A DNA stretch of 54,646 nt from Oscillospiraceae bacterium (GCA_017532355.1 JAFXJK010000079.1:1-54646); one strand, 5' to 3'. Counted from the stretch's first letter, positions 9,840 to 18,447 are shown. Numbers and translations are program-made. Notes: generated by a model not told the origin, from the letters alone.

Positions 9840-10282
9840 TTGTTCATTGCCTCCCTTTTCTCCTTAAGAATTTCCGCAGCCTTTGCAAGGCCCTCGATGA
9901 TTGCCTCAGGCTTCGGAGTGCAGCCTGCGATGGAAACGTCAACGTGGGTGTAGTTCTCAAGCGGACCCTCTACGGAGTAGCTTCCCTTGAAAACGTTGCA
10001 GGAACGCGGACAGGAGCCGATTGAAACAACACATCTGGGCTCCGGAACCTGCTCGAGCGTTCTTATAAGACGCTCTTTGGACTGGCTCGTAATCGGGCCC
10101 GATACAACGACGATGTCGGCATGACGCGGTGTGCCTGCGAGCTTGAAGCCGAAGCGCTCGGCATCATAGCGCGGAGTGAGCACTGCGACGAGCTCAATAT
10201 CACAGCCGTTGCAGGAGCCTGTGTTAACGTGGTAAATCCAGGGGGATTTAGCCATGCTCTTTGCAATAAGTTTTTTAAACAT
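9836..10282 (-). CDS. mbhJ: [NiFe] hydrogenase small subunit (MbhJ/NuoB-like)
   Basis: 148 residues, the usual length for group 4 small subunits, which carry one proximal [4Fe-4S] cluster. Candidate ligands are Cys24 and Cys27 (GSCNGCD), Cys91 (GSCPRSC) and Cys121 (AGCTPKPE). It sits between the membrane anchor MbhM and the ferredoxin subunit MbhN and passes electrons to the Ni-Fe site of MbhL. There is no Tat signal, as expected for a cytoplasm-facing group 4 enzyme. A GGGAG Shine-Dalgarno precedes the ATG. Confidence 0.93.
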   Translation of the reverse strand: MFKKLIAKSMAKSPWIYHVNTGSCNGCDIELVAVLTPRYDAERFGFKLAGTPRHADIVVVSGPITSQSKERLIRTLEQVPEPRCVVSIGSCPRSCNVFKGSYSVEGPLENYTHVDVSIAGCTPKPEAIIEGLAKAAEILKEKREAMNK

Positions 10283-10299
10283 AATCTAATCTCCCTTCC

Positions 10300-11259
10300 T
10301 TAGAATATCCACACAAGAATTAAGCTGATTGCCGCAAGGCCTGCGACGAATGTCCAATAGAACTTGAAAAGGTGCTCTATCTTGAGACGTGCGCAGATTG
10401 CGTGTGCAAGTGTCATCGTGATTACGGTGAGCACTGCCGAGATTGCAACGAGGATAAGTGCGTTGAGCGCAACGTATCCCGTGTTGATTCCACCGAAGAA
10501 AAGAACGGTGAAGAGCGCGGTCATAATAAACATCTTGATTGCCGTGTTAAGCTTGAACATTGCAAGCGGTGCGCCGCTGTATTCAACGAGCGGACCTTCG
10601 CAGATTTCAGTCTCAGCCTCGGCAACGTCAAACGGCTGTGTTCCGACCTCGGCAGGAATGACGAGGAGGAATGCGATAGCCGCAGGGATGAGACGCCAGT
10701 TTGCTATGAGAAGGCCTGACTCCTGCTGGAACTCGCCGATTGCTCTCATTGAGAAGCAGAGCTCGTCTCCGCCGACTGCCTTTGCAACCGAGAGAAGAAC
10801 GATAACGAGCGGAAGCTCGTATGCCATCATCGTTACCATCTCACGTGAAATACCGATACCGGCATACGGTGAGCCAGAAGCAGAACCGCCGATAATCATT
10901 GCAACTGCAGGGATTGTGAGAAGATAAAGAAGGATTATCATATCTCCCTGAGTTGAAAATGCGGTGTAACCGAAAATCGGGATGAAGAGCATCATTACGA
11001 CGAGGCTTGAAAAGCCGACTATCGGAGCCGCAAGGAAAACTCTCTTGTTTGCCGCATCGGGAACGATTGTCTCTTTTCCCATGAGCTTGAAGAAATCGTA
11101 GAACGGCTGGAGAATCGGGGGGCCTTTTCTCTTCTGCATACGTGCAAGAATCTTACGGTCAATGCCTGCGAGCAAAAGTCCGACTATTGCGACAAACAAA
11201 AGTCCCGGAAATACAAGAACGGAAAATGCGTTCTCGAGAATCGTCATTATAATTTCCAC
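10300..11259 (-). CDS. mbhM: Hydrogenase membrane anchor subunit (MbhM/NuoH-like)
   Basis: About 319 residues with roughly eight hydrophobic segments. It carries NuoH/EchB-family signatures, including RMQKRKGPPILQPFYDFFKL near the N-terminus and EVGTQPFDVAEAETEICEGP in the middle; the acidic loop is typical of the ion-path/quinone-like cavity region. It anchors the hydrogenase module to the antiporter module. The GTG at 11259 is chosen because it lies 9 bases after GGGAGG. A GTG at 11265 and an ATG at 11247 are in frame, but their spacing to the ribosome site is poorer. Confidence 0.9.
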   Translation of the reverse strand: MEIIMTILENAFSVLVFPGLLFVAIVGLLLAGIDRKILARMQKRKGPPILQPFYDFFKLMGKETIVPDAANKRVFLAAPIVGFSSLVVMMLFIPIFGYTAFSTQGDMIILLYLLTIPAVAMIIGGSASGSPYAGIGISREMVTMMAYELPLVIVLLSVAKAVGGDELCFSMRAIGEFQQESGLLIANWRLIPAAIAFLLVIPAEVGTQPFDVAEAETEICEGPLVEYSGAPLAMFKLNTAIKMFIMTALFTVLFFGGINTGYVALNALILVAISAVLTVITMTLAHAICARLKIEHLFKFYWTFVAGLAAISLILVWIF

Positions 11260-11273
11260 TTTCACTCACCTCC

Positions 11274-13226
11274 CTAACCGATAAAAGCGTACATAACAAA
11301 CATAAAGACTGTTATAATCGCCGCTGCGATAACTACGTAAGACGCATAGTCATTTACGTTTCCTGAATGGAGACCCTGCATAACCTTGAAGTATCCCTTG
11401 AAGTCGTGCTTGAAGCCCCAGAAGAGGTCAGAACCTCCAACGTGGGAATGCTCGCTCTGCTCACCGCCGAAGAAGGTTGCGTACTTTCCGTCAATCTTCT
11501 CTGCATTGTCGTTTGCGCGAACTGCGCCACGGCTCTTTTCACCCGTGAGAACAACTATGCATACTGCAATAAGAACGATTGCAAAGAGGACAAGCCAGAG
11601 AATGGGGTTCCAGAGACTGAAGGATGATACCTCAACCGCTGTATCAACAACACCGTGAGCTTCGGCATATCCCTCACCCATCATTGTGTTGATGTAGTTT
11701 GTAACATTGAACGCTGCATTCGCGGCAGGAGTGAGGATGTATTTTGCAACAAAATCATAGAACACGCCGCCGAGGATACAGAGCGCGGACATAATCCACA
11801 TCGGGACACGCATTGAGAGCGGAACTTCCTTTGTTTCCTCGAGGTGCTTCGGAAGCTGGCCGAAGAATACCGCCTGAGTAACCTTGATAAAGGAAGCAAG
11901 GGTCATAACCGAAACGACGAGTGCAACGATTGTAACAAACGCATAAGCGAAGTTTCCTGTTTCAGTTGCGTGGGTAAAGGTTGACTGATAAATCATCCAC
12001 TTTGAAGCAAAGCCGTTGAACGGCGGAATGCCCGAGATTGAGAATGCGCCGATGAGGAAGCAGATTGTAGTCTTCGGCATACGCTTTGAGAGACCGCCGA
12101 GCTTGTCAAGGTCAGTCGTTCCCGTAGCGTAGAGAACAGCACCTGCTGCAAGGAAGAGAAGTCCCTTGAAGAGGGTGTGGTTCATAGCGTGGAAAAGACC
12201 GCTTGAGAGGCCTGCAACAGTTCCGAGACCGATTGCCGTGATAACGTAACCAATCTGCGAGATACTGTGGAAGGCGAGAAGTCTCTTGAAATCGTGCTGT
12301 GCAAGAGCCATTGTTACGCCGACGAACATTGTAACCGTTCCGAATGTGACGAGGAGAATGTTGAATGCCGGAATATCCATCGCACGGAAGATTACGTACG
12401 TAAGTCTTATCATTGCGTAAACGCCTGCTTTGTTGACCATACCCGAGAATACCATTGAGATGGATGACGGAGCTGTCATATACGCATCAGCCGCAGGAGT
12501 ATGGAACGGAACGATGTAAGATTTTACGCCAAAGCCTGCAAACATGAGCGCAAACGCGAAGATTGTTGTGGGATTAAGCGAGTTTGCAGAGAGGACTGCA
12601 GAAATCTGCGCCATATTGAGCGTTCTGCACTGTGCATAGAGAAGCGCAATACCTGCAAGCGTGAGGGAAGATCCGATTGAACCGATGATGAGGTACTTGA
12701 ATCCTGCCTCAAGGCTCTCTGCCTTCTTGTTTCTGAATGCCGTGAGAGCAACGGATGCGAAGGTCATAATCTCTATCATAACGAACATATTGAATATGTC
12801 GCCCGTGAGAACGAGACCGAGCACCGAGCCCGAAAGCATAAGGAAGAGCGTATAGTAATGGCCGAGGTGGTGGTCACGGGCCATATACTTGATTGAGTAG
12901 AGAGCTGAGAGAAGGACGGTCGTGACAACCAGGAGTGCAAAGAAGAGGTTGAGTGCGTCTATCTCGTAGCCGATACCGATTGCATAGCCTGCAACGGGAG
13001 ACCAGTTACCCATCCAGTAGGTAACGATGTTGCCGTCGAGAAGTACGGGCTTGATAAGCGCGGCAATAAGTGCAAATGCGCCGAAAGCCGCAACGAGTGT
13101 TATTGCATTTCTTATGAACTTGTTCTTTGCGCCGAAAATCTCAATGAGAAACGCGCAGAGGAAAAGCCCCATGACCGCAATAACGGGAAAATGCTGCACA
13201 AAATCAACAGTAAGGAAATCAAACAT
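11274..13226 (-). CDS. mbhH: Mrp/MbhH-type antiporter subunit with MbhI-like C-terminal extension
   Basis: 650 residues. The first ~500 are a NuoL/M/N-MrpD ion-translocating subunit with about 14 membrane helices; IEIMTFASVALTAF carries the conserved helix-5 Glu, and FHSISQIGYV and NHTLFKGLLFLAAGAVLY carry conserved His/Lys positions. The C-terminal ~130 residues add a membrane helix, a hydrophilic stretch and a final helix. MrpD homologues usually stop before this, and the layout recalls the separate MbhI subunit of archaeal Mbh, which is otherwise missing here. The ATG overlaps the mbhG stop by one base. Confidence 0.9.
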   Translation of the reverse strand: MFDFLTVDFVQHFPVIAVMGLFLCAFLIEIFGAKNKFIRNAITLVAAFGAFALIAALIKPVLLDGNIVTYWMGNWSPVAGYAIGIGYEIDALNLFFALLVVTTVLLSALYSIKYMARDHHLGHYYTLFLMLSGSVLGLVLTGDIFNMFVMIEIMTFASVALTAFRNKKAESLEAGFKYLIIGSIGSSLTLAGIALLYAQCRTLNMAQISAVLSANSLNPTTIFAFALMFAGFGVKSYIVPFHTPAADAYMTAPSSISMVFSGMVNKAGVYAMIRLTYVIFRAMDIPAFNILLVTFGTVTMFVGVTMALAQHDFKRLLAFHSISQIGYVITAIGLGTVAGLSSGLFHAMNHTLFKGLLFLAAGAVLYATGTTDLDKLGGLSKRMPKTTICFLIGAFSISGIPPFNGFASKWMIYQSTFTHATETGNFAYAFVTIVALVVSVMTLASFIKVTQAVFFGQLPKHLEETKEVPLSMRVPMWIMSALCILGGVFYDFVAKYILTPAANAAFNVTNYINTMMGEGYAEAHGVVDTAVEVSSFSLWNPILWLVLFAIVLIAVCIVVLTGEKSRGAVRANDNAEKIDGKYATFFGGEQSEHSHVGGSDLFWGFKHDFKGYFKVMQGLHSGNVNDYASYVVIAAAIITVFMFVMYAFIG

Positions 13227-13585
13227 TATCCGCGAATCCTCCTTATCTCATTTGCATCAAGAGTCCTGTACTTACGGTAAATCATAATTACAAGAGAAAT
13301 TGCCATAGCGGTTACGCAAGCGCCGATAACGATGGACGTAAGCGTAAGAGCCTGCGGAACAGGGTCAACGAAGAATCTCTTTGCGACTCCGTTTAAAAGG
13401 TCGCTCATCGTATAAATCGGAGCTGTACCTGCATCGTTCCAGCCGATGCTTACGATGAGAAGGTTTACACCGTAGTCGATAATTCCGAGACCGAGAACGA
13501 TTTTAATAAGATTTTTCTTCACGCATACGGTATAGAGACCGAGAACGATGAGAATAATAGAAGCGATATAGTTTACAGTAATCAT
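13226..13585 (-). CDS. mbhG: MrpC/MbhG-like (NuoK-type) antiporter subunit
   Basis: 119 residues with three hydrophobic segments, matching the MnhC/NuoK family: short GLYTVCVKKNLIKIVLGLGI near the N-terminus and PQALTLTSIVIGACVTAMAI near the third helix. It is a proton/Na+ path subunit of the Mrp module. It shares one base with both neighbours' start/stop codons, so the antiporter genes are probably translationally coupled. Confidence 0.9.
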   Translation of the reverse strand: MITVNYIASIILIVLGLYTVCVKKNLIKIVLGLGIIDYGVNLLIVSIGWNDAGTAPIYTMSDLLNGVAKRFFVDPVPQALTLTSIVIGACVTAMAISLVIMIYRKYRTLDANEIRRIRG

Positions 13586-14064
13586 TATTCAACTTCCTCC
13601 TCTTCATCGTCGTCGGAGCCCGGAGCAAGGAGTGAGAGAAGGAGCATAAGAAGGAATCCTACACCCGTCAATACCTTGAAGCCTACCGAGTATCCCATAT
13701 AAGTGATTGTACCTGCTGATATGAGGTCGCCTACCGCACCGTTTGAAAAGAAGATGTTGCGGCAGAAGTTTGCCCCCACAAAAAGACCGCAGAGGCCGAA
13801 GATAACATACAAAATCGCACCCGATGCCTCGCCCACGCGGAGAACTTCGGTATTGATTGCGTTCTTTGCCGTCTGGTAGTTATATCCGAGGTAAAGGAGA
13901 ATTACGGCAGAAGCTACCATAACACCGCCCTGGAAACCACCGCCCGGGGAAACTGTTCCGAAAAGGATGATGTAAATACCGAAAACGATTGCGAACGGAA
14001 GGAACATATCCGCACCGCACTTTACGATGACGTTCTTTTCGGTAATTCCGTTTTTGAATTTCAT
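13585..14064 (-). CDS. mbhF: MrpB/MbhF-like antiporter subunit (MnhB domain)
   Basis: 159 residues with four predicted membrane helices. GTVSPGGGFQGGVMVASAVI is the hallmark MnhB motif. The tail is strongly acidic (SDDDEEEEVE) and should face the cytoplasm. Family role: part of the multi-subunit Mrp cation/proton antiporter that Mbh complexes use to export Na+ when protons are reduced to H2. It overlaps its neighbours by one base. Confidence 0.92.
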   Translation of the reverse strand: MKFKNGITEKNVIVKCGADMFLPFAIVFGIYIILFGTVSPGGGFQGGVMVASAVILLYLGYNYQTAKNAINTEVLRVGEASGAILYVIFGLCGLFVGANFCRNIFFSNGAVGDLISAGTITYMGYSVGFKVLTGVGFLLMLLLSLLAPGSDDDEEEEVE

Positions 14065-14438
14065 TATTTATCATCCTCCTTCTTCTTTTTTGCCATTGAG
14101 AGGATGACAAAGCTTCCTGCAATCGCCGTGAGGAGAATGAAGGACTCGCCGAGAGTATCGAATCCGCGGTAGTCAAAAACGACTGCGGCTACGTTGTTCT
14201 GTGCCATTGTTCCCATACCTTCCTCGCGTGCGAGGTTCTGCACAACGATGACTTCTGCGATACCGTCAGCCTCTGTAAGCTTGTCGCTGATTCCGTTTTC
14301 GTGGTCAAGGTAAAGGTCAACTGCATCGTTCTTTCCATCGTAGGTTCTCTCAAATCCCGCTGCTGTTACAGCTGCAAAGATGCCTGCGGCAAGGATGACA
14401 ACGAGAGAGACGATTGCAATTATTCTTTTAGCTTTCAT
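14064..14438 (-). CDS. mbhE: MbhE-like subunit (MrpA C-terminal-type)
   Basis: 124 residues. An N-terminal helix is followed by a charged extracytoplasmic stretch, the family motif NNVAAVVFDYRGFDTLGE, a second helix and a Lys/Glu-rich tail. In Mrp antiporters this unit is the C-terminal part of MrpA; in Mbh it is separate. It sits in the conserved order between MbhD and MbhF and overlaps mbhD by 4 bases. Confidence 0.88.
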   Translation of the reverse strand: MKAKRIIAIVSLVVILAAGIFAAVTAAGFERTYDGKNDAVDLYLDHENGISDKLTEADGIAEVIVVQNLAREEGMGTMAQNNVAAVVFDYRGFDTLGESFILLTAIAGSFVILSMAKKKKEDDK

Positions 14439-14698
14439 TTCTCTTCATCCCCCTTTGCAGTGGTCTTCTTTATCGCTACGATAAAGATTGCAGTCGAGAG
14501 AACTACGCCGACTGATGCTTCAGCAATCGCAACGTCGGGAGCGTGGAGAAGGATGAACTCAAGCGTCATGAATGCGCCCGTGGCACCGAGAGCAAGGACG
14601 GAGGAAAGAGTTCCCTTTGATACGACCGCGAGGATTGCCGAGGCGATAATGCCTATGATAACGAGAAGGTTAAGAATAAACATAAGATCAATCTGCAT
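14435..14698 (-). CDS. mbhD: MbhD-like subunit (DUF4040 type)
   Basis: 87 residues, beginning MQIDLMFILNLLVI, with three membrane segments. The motif LHAPDVAIAEASVGVVLSTA is diagnostic of the MbhD/MrpA-internal domain, in which the Glu and Asp are part of the ion path. A longer open frame extends upstream, but the ATG at 14698 has a GGGGAGG ribosome site about 9 bases before it and gives the family length. It overlaps the mbhC end by 11 bases. Confidence 0.9.
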   Translation of the reverse strand: MQIDLMFILNLLVIIGIIASAILAVVSKGTLSSVLALGATGAFMTLEFILLHAPDVAIAEASVGVVLSTAIFIVAIKKTTAKGDEEK

Positions 14699-15053
14699 TT
14701 TCCATATCCTCCCCGTATTTATCACACTTAAGCTCTGCATCCTTTGCGCCGCCACGGCGGTATGCCGCACGCGCAACAGCGTGGCCTGCAATCGGGTTTG
14801 TCACGATGTAGAACACGCCCATTGCCGCAAGCTTTGCCACCATTCCCCAATCGGGAGTTATAAACATAAAGATTGAATACAAAATTCCGCCGACGATGAC
14901 ACCCAATACTCCGAGAGTTGCGATGTTAGTCGAGGACTGCATTCTGCAGAAACAGTCGGGCATTCTTATCATACCGACAACGCCTGCAAATGCGAAGAAA
15001 ACGCTGATGACGATAAACGCATCTATTACATATCTCATAACTGTCTGAATCAT
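14688..15053 (-). CDS. mbhC: MrpG/MbhC-like antiporter subunit
   Basis: 121 residues with three helices. VVGMIRMPDCFCRMQSSTNI is the MnhG-family signature, and NPIAGHAVARAAYRRG follows the third helix. The C-terminus is hydrophilic. It lies in the standard E-F-G order of Mrp operons and overlaps the preceding gene by 4 bases. Confidence 0.93.
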   Translation of the reverse strand: MIQTVMRYVIDAFIVISVFFAFAGVVGMIRMPDCFCRMQSSTNIATLGVLGVIVGGILYSIFMFITPDWGMVAKLAAMGVFYIVTNPIAGHAVARAAYRRGGAKDAELKCDKYGEDMENAD

Positions 15054-15310
15054 AACTTGCCCTCCATATAACGGGACACCATAACAGAACCGATGAAGCC
15101 GAGGACTGCGGTTACCATTGCGATGTCAAGATAAACACTTCTTCCGCTGTGAAGAGCGAAGAGGATGAGCGCCATATCCGCAAGGATGTCGATGCTGTCA
15201 GCCGTGACAGCCCTGTCGATAACGCTCGGGCCCTTGATGAGTCGATAGAAGAGGCAGAGGGCCAAAACTACAAAGCAAATTGCAAAGAAAACAAGTTCGT
15301 TCATAATCAT
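15050..15310 (-). CDS. mbhB: MrpF/MbhB-like antiporter subunit
   Basis: 86 residues, three helices, with the MnhF signature YRLIKGPSVIDRAVTADSI including the conserved Asp. The ATG at 15310 forms an ATGA overlap with the mbhA stop and follows AGGAGG. An upstream in-frame ATG at 15334 would begin inside the ribosome-site region of this start and is less likely. Confidence 0.9.
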   Translation of the reverse strand: MIMNELVFFAICFVVLALCLFYRLIKGPSVIDRAVTADSIDILADMALILFALHSGRSVYLDIAMVTAVLGFIGSVMVSRYMEGKL

Positions 15311-15855
15311 TTTCCCCAAATCCTCCTTACCCATTTTTCCAGAGTTCCTGCGATGGCGTCGGATGCCTCGCCGATATCCTCACTTGCAACGTCAATCCAG
15401 TGGATGTAGCAGTAATTCTCGCCCTTTTCCTCAACGATGTCGAGAGTAATCGTTCCCGGCGTAAAAGTAATTGAGTTTGCAAGAGCAGAGAGAGCATACT
15501 CACTCTCAAGGTCCGTCTTGATTTTTACTATACCCGGATTGATTGGAAGCTTCGGCGCAAGCGCACGCTTTGCAACGTCAATGTTTGCCTTCAAAAGCTC
15601 CCACGGAAAAGCGAAGAGACAGTAGTAAAGCCCTGCGAAGAATCGCTTCGGGTTGAAAAGGTAAAATGCCTTTTTGTGGATGAAGAATCTTGCTGTGAAG
15701 AGCGCTGTGAGAACGCTCACAATACCGCCTGCCACGAGCACCTGCCATGATGCATCACCCGTGAAGATTGCCGCAATCTGACCTGTGATTACAAGCCAGA
15801 AGATGTAGCAGACAATCGCAGTTGAGAGTATTGCCGGAAATTTTGCCTTTTTCAA
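15307..15855 (-). CDS. mbhA: MrpE/MbhA-like antiporter subunit
   Basis: 182 residues. Two or three N-terminal helices are followed by the MnhE cytoplasmic domain with NPKRFFAGLYYCLFAFPWEL and ALANSITFTPGTITLDI, both family hallmarks. The start codon is TTG, supported by GGAGGTG five bases upstream. First of the eight Mrp-like genes; it follows hypB by 15 bases in the same transcript. Confidence 0.92.
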   Translation of the reverse strand: MKKAKFPAILSTAIVCYIFWLVITGQIAAIFTGDASWQVLVAGGIVSVLTALFTARFFIHKKAFYLFNPKRFFAGLYYCLFAFPWELLKANIDVAKRALAPKLPINPGIVKIKTDLESEYALSALANSITFTPGTITLDIVEEKGENYCYIHWIDVASEDIGEASDAIAGTLEKWVRRIWGK

Positions 15856-15870
15856 AGGAACACCTCCTGA

Positions 15871-16530
15871 TTATTCTTTTATCTTCGCGGCAATCTTTGC
15901 AGACAACCACTCGATAAATTCCTCCGCGCCGTCGCCTGTTTTGGTGGACACGCGGAAAACCTTTGCCTTGCCGTTCAGGTCGAGGACGTTTCGCTCAACG
16001 CGCTTATCGTCAAACTCAAAATACGGCAGCATATCATATTTATTCATAACAAGCGCCTCGCTTGTTGCGAACATGAGCGGATATTTCTCAACCTTATCGT
16101 CACCCTCGGGAACGCTTAAGATTGCAACGCGGAAGTCTTCGCCGATGTTGAACTCCGCAGGGCAAACGAGGTTTCCGATGTTCTCAACAATGAGAACGTC
16201 AAGCTCTGACAGGTTGAAAAATGAGAGCATGTGGCGGATGGACATCGCCTCGATATGACAGGCGCCGTCCGTCTGGAGCTGGACGACGGGAATTCCCATC
16301 TTATCAATCTTATCCGCGTCAATCGCGCCTGCGATATCGCCCTCAATGACGCCGATTCTGTAAGTGTCGCGGAGACGGTTGATGATGTCGGTAATAAGGC
16401 TTGTCTTGCCTGCACCCGGCGAGCCCATAACGTTTATAAGGCAGACGTTATTCTCGCGGAGAGTCGCTTTTACCTCGTCGGAAACGTCCTCGTTCCACTC
16501 AAGAATCTGTTTTACTATTTTAATTTCCAT
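15871..16530 (-). CDS. hypB: Hydrogenase nickel incorporation GTPase HypB
   Basis: 219 residues, SIMIBI-class GTPase. Walker A is GSPGAGKTS near residue 36; VIEGD, the Cys/His metal-site segment DGACHIEA, ENIGNLVCP and the guanine-specificity motif NKYD all follow. HypB loads Ni into the large subunit with HypA. There is no His-rich N-terminal Ni-storage tail, as in the minimal HypB forms. Its ATG overlaps the hypA stop by one base, and both sit inside the structural operon straight after mbhL. Confidence 0.95.
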   Translation of the reverse strand: MEIKIVKQILEWNEDVSDEVKATLRENNVCLINVMGSPGAGKTSLITDIINRLRDTYRIGVIEGDIAGAIDADKIDKMGIPVVQLQTDGACHIEAMSIRHMLSFFNLSELDVLIVENIGNLVCPAEFNIGEDFRVAILSVPEGDDKVEKYPLMFATSEALVMNKYDMLPYFEFDDKRVERNVLDLNGKAKVFRVSTKTGDGAEEFIEWLSAKIAAKIKE

Positions 16531-16871
16531 TATTCGACCTCCAGACTGTCAACGAAATACTCCCTGCCCGACTTGAGAACAAAATCCGACGAGTCACACT
16601 CGGGACAGTGGATTCTCCTCTTCGGAATCTCTCCGTCGTAGCCGCATTCGTTGCAGTGAATGGTTATCGGAATCTTCTCGACCTTAAGGCGCGCACCCTC
16701 GGCAATCGTGCCGCGGCTCGCTATATCGAAGTATTCCTGGATGCACTCGGGAAGAACTCCCGAAAGCTCGCCGATTTTAAGGCGAATCTCAAGAATCTTT
16801 TTTGCGCCTGCGCGCTCCGCTTCGGGAACTGCCGCTTCGATGATTCCTTCAGTTATTGCAAGCTCGTGCAT
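16530..16871 (-). CDS. hypA: Hydrogenase nickel metallochaperone HypA
   Basis: 113 residues starting MHELAITEGI; the N-terminal Met-His-Glu forms the Ni site. Two CxxC pairs (CNECGYDG and CPECDSSD) make the structural zinc site. The ATG at 16871 is chosen because family members begin MHE; a longer in-frame start runs into mbhL. It begins 2 bases after the mbhL stop. Confidence 0.95.
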   Translation of the reverse strand: MHELAITEGIIEAAVPEAERAGAKKILEIRLKIGELSGVLPECIQEYFDIASRGTIAEGARLKVEKIPITIHCNECGYDGEIPKRRIHCPECDSSDFVLKSGREYFVDSLEVE

Positions 16872-16873
16872 AA

Positions 16874-17956
16874 TTATCTGTCCATACAGCTGAAGCACGG
16901 GTCGATGCTTGCGATGATGAGACCTGCATCCGCAACGGAGTTGCCGCGGAGCATCGTCGGGATGGTCGGTGCTGTTTTGAAGGTCGGAACGTGGATACTT
17001 ACGCGCTTGTTGAACTCGCCGCCGTCTGTGACTACCTTGTAGGTAACCTGACCGCGCGGAGCCTCGTGGCGAACCATATACTCCCCTGCAGGCACCTTCG
17101 GAATTTTTGTTCCGAGGTTAATCGGGCCTGTCGGGAGCATCTCAAGAGCCTGACGGATAATCTTGATGCTCTCGAAGTTTTCAAGAACGCGGACAACGAC
17201 GCGCGAGAAAACGTCGCAGGAGTCATACACTGCCTTGTCAAACTCAAAGTCCTCATAAGAGCAGTAGGGAGAGTCCTTGCGGACGTCAACTGCGACATTT
17301 GACGCTCTTGCGTGAGGGCCTACCGCACCGATGCGGATGGAGTCCTCTGTTGTGAGAACGCCGACGCCCTTTGTACGGAGCGCGACGGTCTTGTCGGTGA
17401 GGAGAATGTCGCGGAGGCGAATCATCGCCTTCTCTACCTTATCGAGCATCTCGAGAATCTTTCTTCTCTTGTCGTCGTCAATATCACGGCGTGCGCCGCC
17501 GATTGTAATCATACCGTAGTTTACGCGGTTGCCCGAGATTTCCTCAAGCATATCCATAATGACCTCACGCTCGTTCCACGTATGCATAAAGAGGCTGTCG
17601 TGGCCGACGAGGTGAAGCGCGATTCCAAGCCAGAGGAAGTGAGAGTGAAGTCTCTCGAGCTCGTTCATGATAACGCGGATATAGTCGCCGCGCTTCGGAA
17701 CCTTTATACCTGCGATGTTCTCAATCGCCATAGCGTAGGAAAGCGCATGGGAATGGGAGCAGATACCGCAGACGCGCTCGACGAGCGTAATCGTCTGGAT
17801 GAAGTTCTTCTGCTGGGCAAGCTTCTCAATACCTCTGTGGTTATAGCCGATGAAAACCTCGGCTTCTGTAATCTCTTCGCCGTTTGTGTAGAGCTTTGCG
17901 TGAACCGGCTCTTCAAGCGCAGGATGGTACGGACCGATAGGTACAATATAGCTCAT
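16874..17956 (-). CDS. mbhL: [NiFe] hydrogenase catalytic large subunit (group 4, MbhL/NuoD-like)
   Basis: 360 residues. Both Ni-binding Cys pairs are present: Cys63/Cys66 in ERVCGICSHSH and Cys354/Cys357 in DPCFSCMDR. The enzyme reduces protons to H2 with ferredoxin electrons, coupled to the Mrp module. The protein stops exactly at the Arg after DPCxxCxx, where maturation peptidases cut longer homologues; there is no C-terminal extension. This is known for CooH and EchE, and no hydrogenase endopeptidase gene was recognised in the window. Starts 3 bases after mbhK. Confidence 0.96.
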   Translation of the reverse strand: MSYIVPIGPYHPALEEPVHAKLYTNGEEITEAEVFIGYNHRGIEKLAQQKNFIQTITLVERVCGICSHSHALSYAMAIENIAGIKVPKRGDYIRVIMNELERLHSHFLWLGIALHLVGHDSLFMHTWNEREVIMDMLEEISGNRVNYGMITIGGARRDIDDDKRRKILEMLDKVEKAMIRLRDILLTDKTVALRTKGVGVLTTEDSIRIGAVGPHARASNVAVDVRKDSPYCSYEDFEFDKAVYDSCDVFSRVVVRVLENFESIKIIRQALEMLPTGPINLGTKIPKVPAGEYMVRHEAPRGQVTYKVVTDGGEFNKRVSIHVPTFKTAPTIPTMLRGNSVADAGLIIASIDPCFSCMDR

Positions 17957-17959
17957 TTC

Positions 17960-18352
17960 TTATTCTCCTTTCTTTCCGTGTGCGCGGTCGATAAGCTCAT
18001 CCATCGGGGTGACGATAATCTGACCCTGACCGTCGAGCATATTGTCCGGCATAAAGAGGCGCTTTGAAGTGTCAAGACCCTCAAAGGTCATCTCCATAAG
18101 CTCGCAGATTTCTCTCTCTGCCCACTCGGCACCAAGGTCATAAATGCCCGAAATTGACGGAAGGACACTCTCCCCGTCAACGGTGTATGACTCGATACCG
18201 TTTCCGACCTCGTATTCGTAGGAGATGTTCGGCTTTCCCTCATCGTTGATGAAGCCGTGGATCATTGCGAGTGCAATGCCGTCGCGTCTCATACGCTCTG
18301 CTGTCGGAATAACTTCGTCTTTTGTGATGGCAATCTTTTTGTATTCCTGCAT
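17960..18352 (-). CDS. mbhK: MbhK/NuoC-like hydrogenase subunit
   Basis: 130 residues of the 30-kDa complex I subunit family. The pattern ISGIYDLGAEWAEREICELM followed by GLDTSKRLFMPDN is the NuoC/EchD signature. It is a structural partner of MbhL on the cytoplasmic side. First gene of the structural operon: a TGATATAAT extended -10 lies about 48 bases upstream, and GAGGTGG serves as ribosome site. Confidence 0.9.
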   Translation of the reverse strand: MQEYKKIAITKDEVIPTAERMRRDGIALAMIHGFINDEGKPNISYEYEVGNGIESYTVDGESVLPSISGIYDLGAEWAEREICELMEMTFEGLDTSKRLFMPDNMLDGQGQIIVTPMDELIDRAHGKKGE

Positions 18353-18399
18353 TTTTCCACCTCACGATTTATATTAAATGTTTTTTTGCATTCTCGGCT

Positions 18400-18428
18400 A
18401 TTATATCACAAATTTCGTCATTTGAAAA
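18400..18428 (-). promoter_or_regulatory. Extended -10 promoter of the hydrogenase structural operon
   Basis: On the minus strand TGATATAAT (18408-18400) is an extended -10 element. The -35 at 17-base spacing is weak (TTTTCA), which fits an activator-dependent promoter. The leader to the mbhK ATG would be about 40 bases. Confidence 0.65.
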
Positions 18429-18447
18429 GCGAATTTGCTATATTTAT

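Noticed and set aside
17312..18067. 251-residue open frame on plus, opposite mbhL/mbhK
   Set aside because: Antisense shadow of conserved hydrogenase genes; no ribosome site and no recognisable domain.
8841..18352. Reading the cluster as respiratory complex I (Nuo)
   Set aside because: There are no NuoEFG or NuoA/L/M sets; the large subunit has both Ni-binding Cys pairs and the Mrp E-F-G-D-E-B-C-D order of Mbh hydrogenases.
8841..18352. Reading the cluster as formate hydrogenlyase
   Set aside because: No formate dehydrogenase gene is present in the window.
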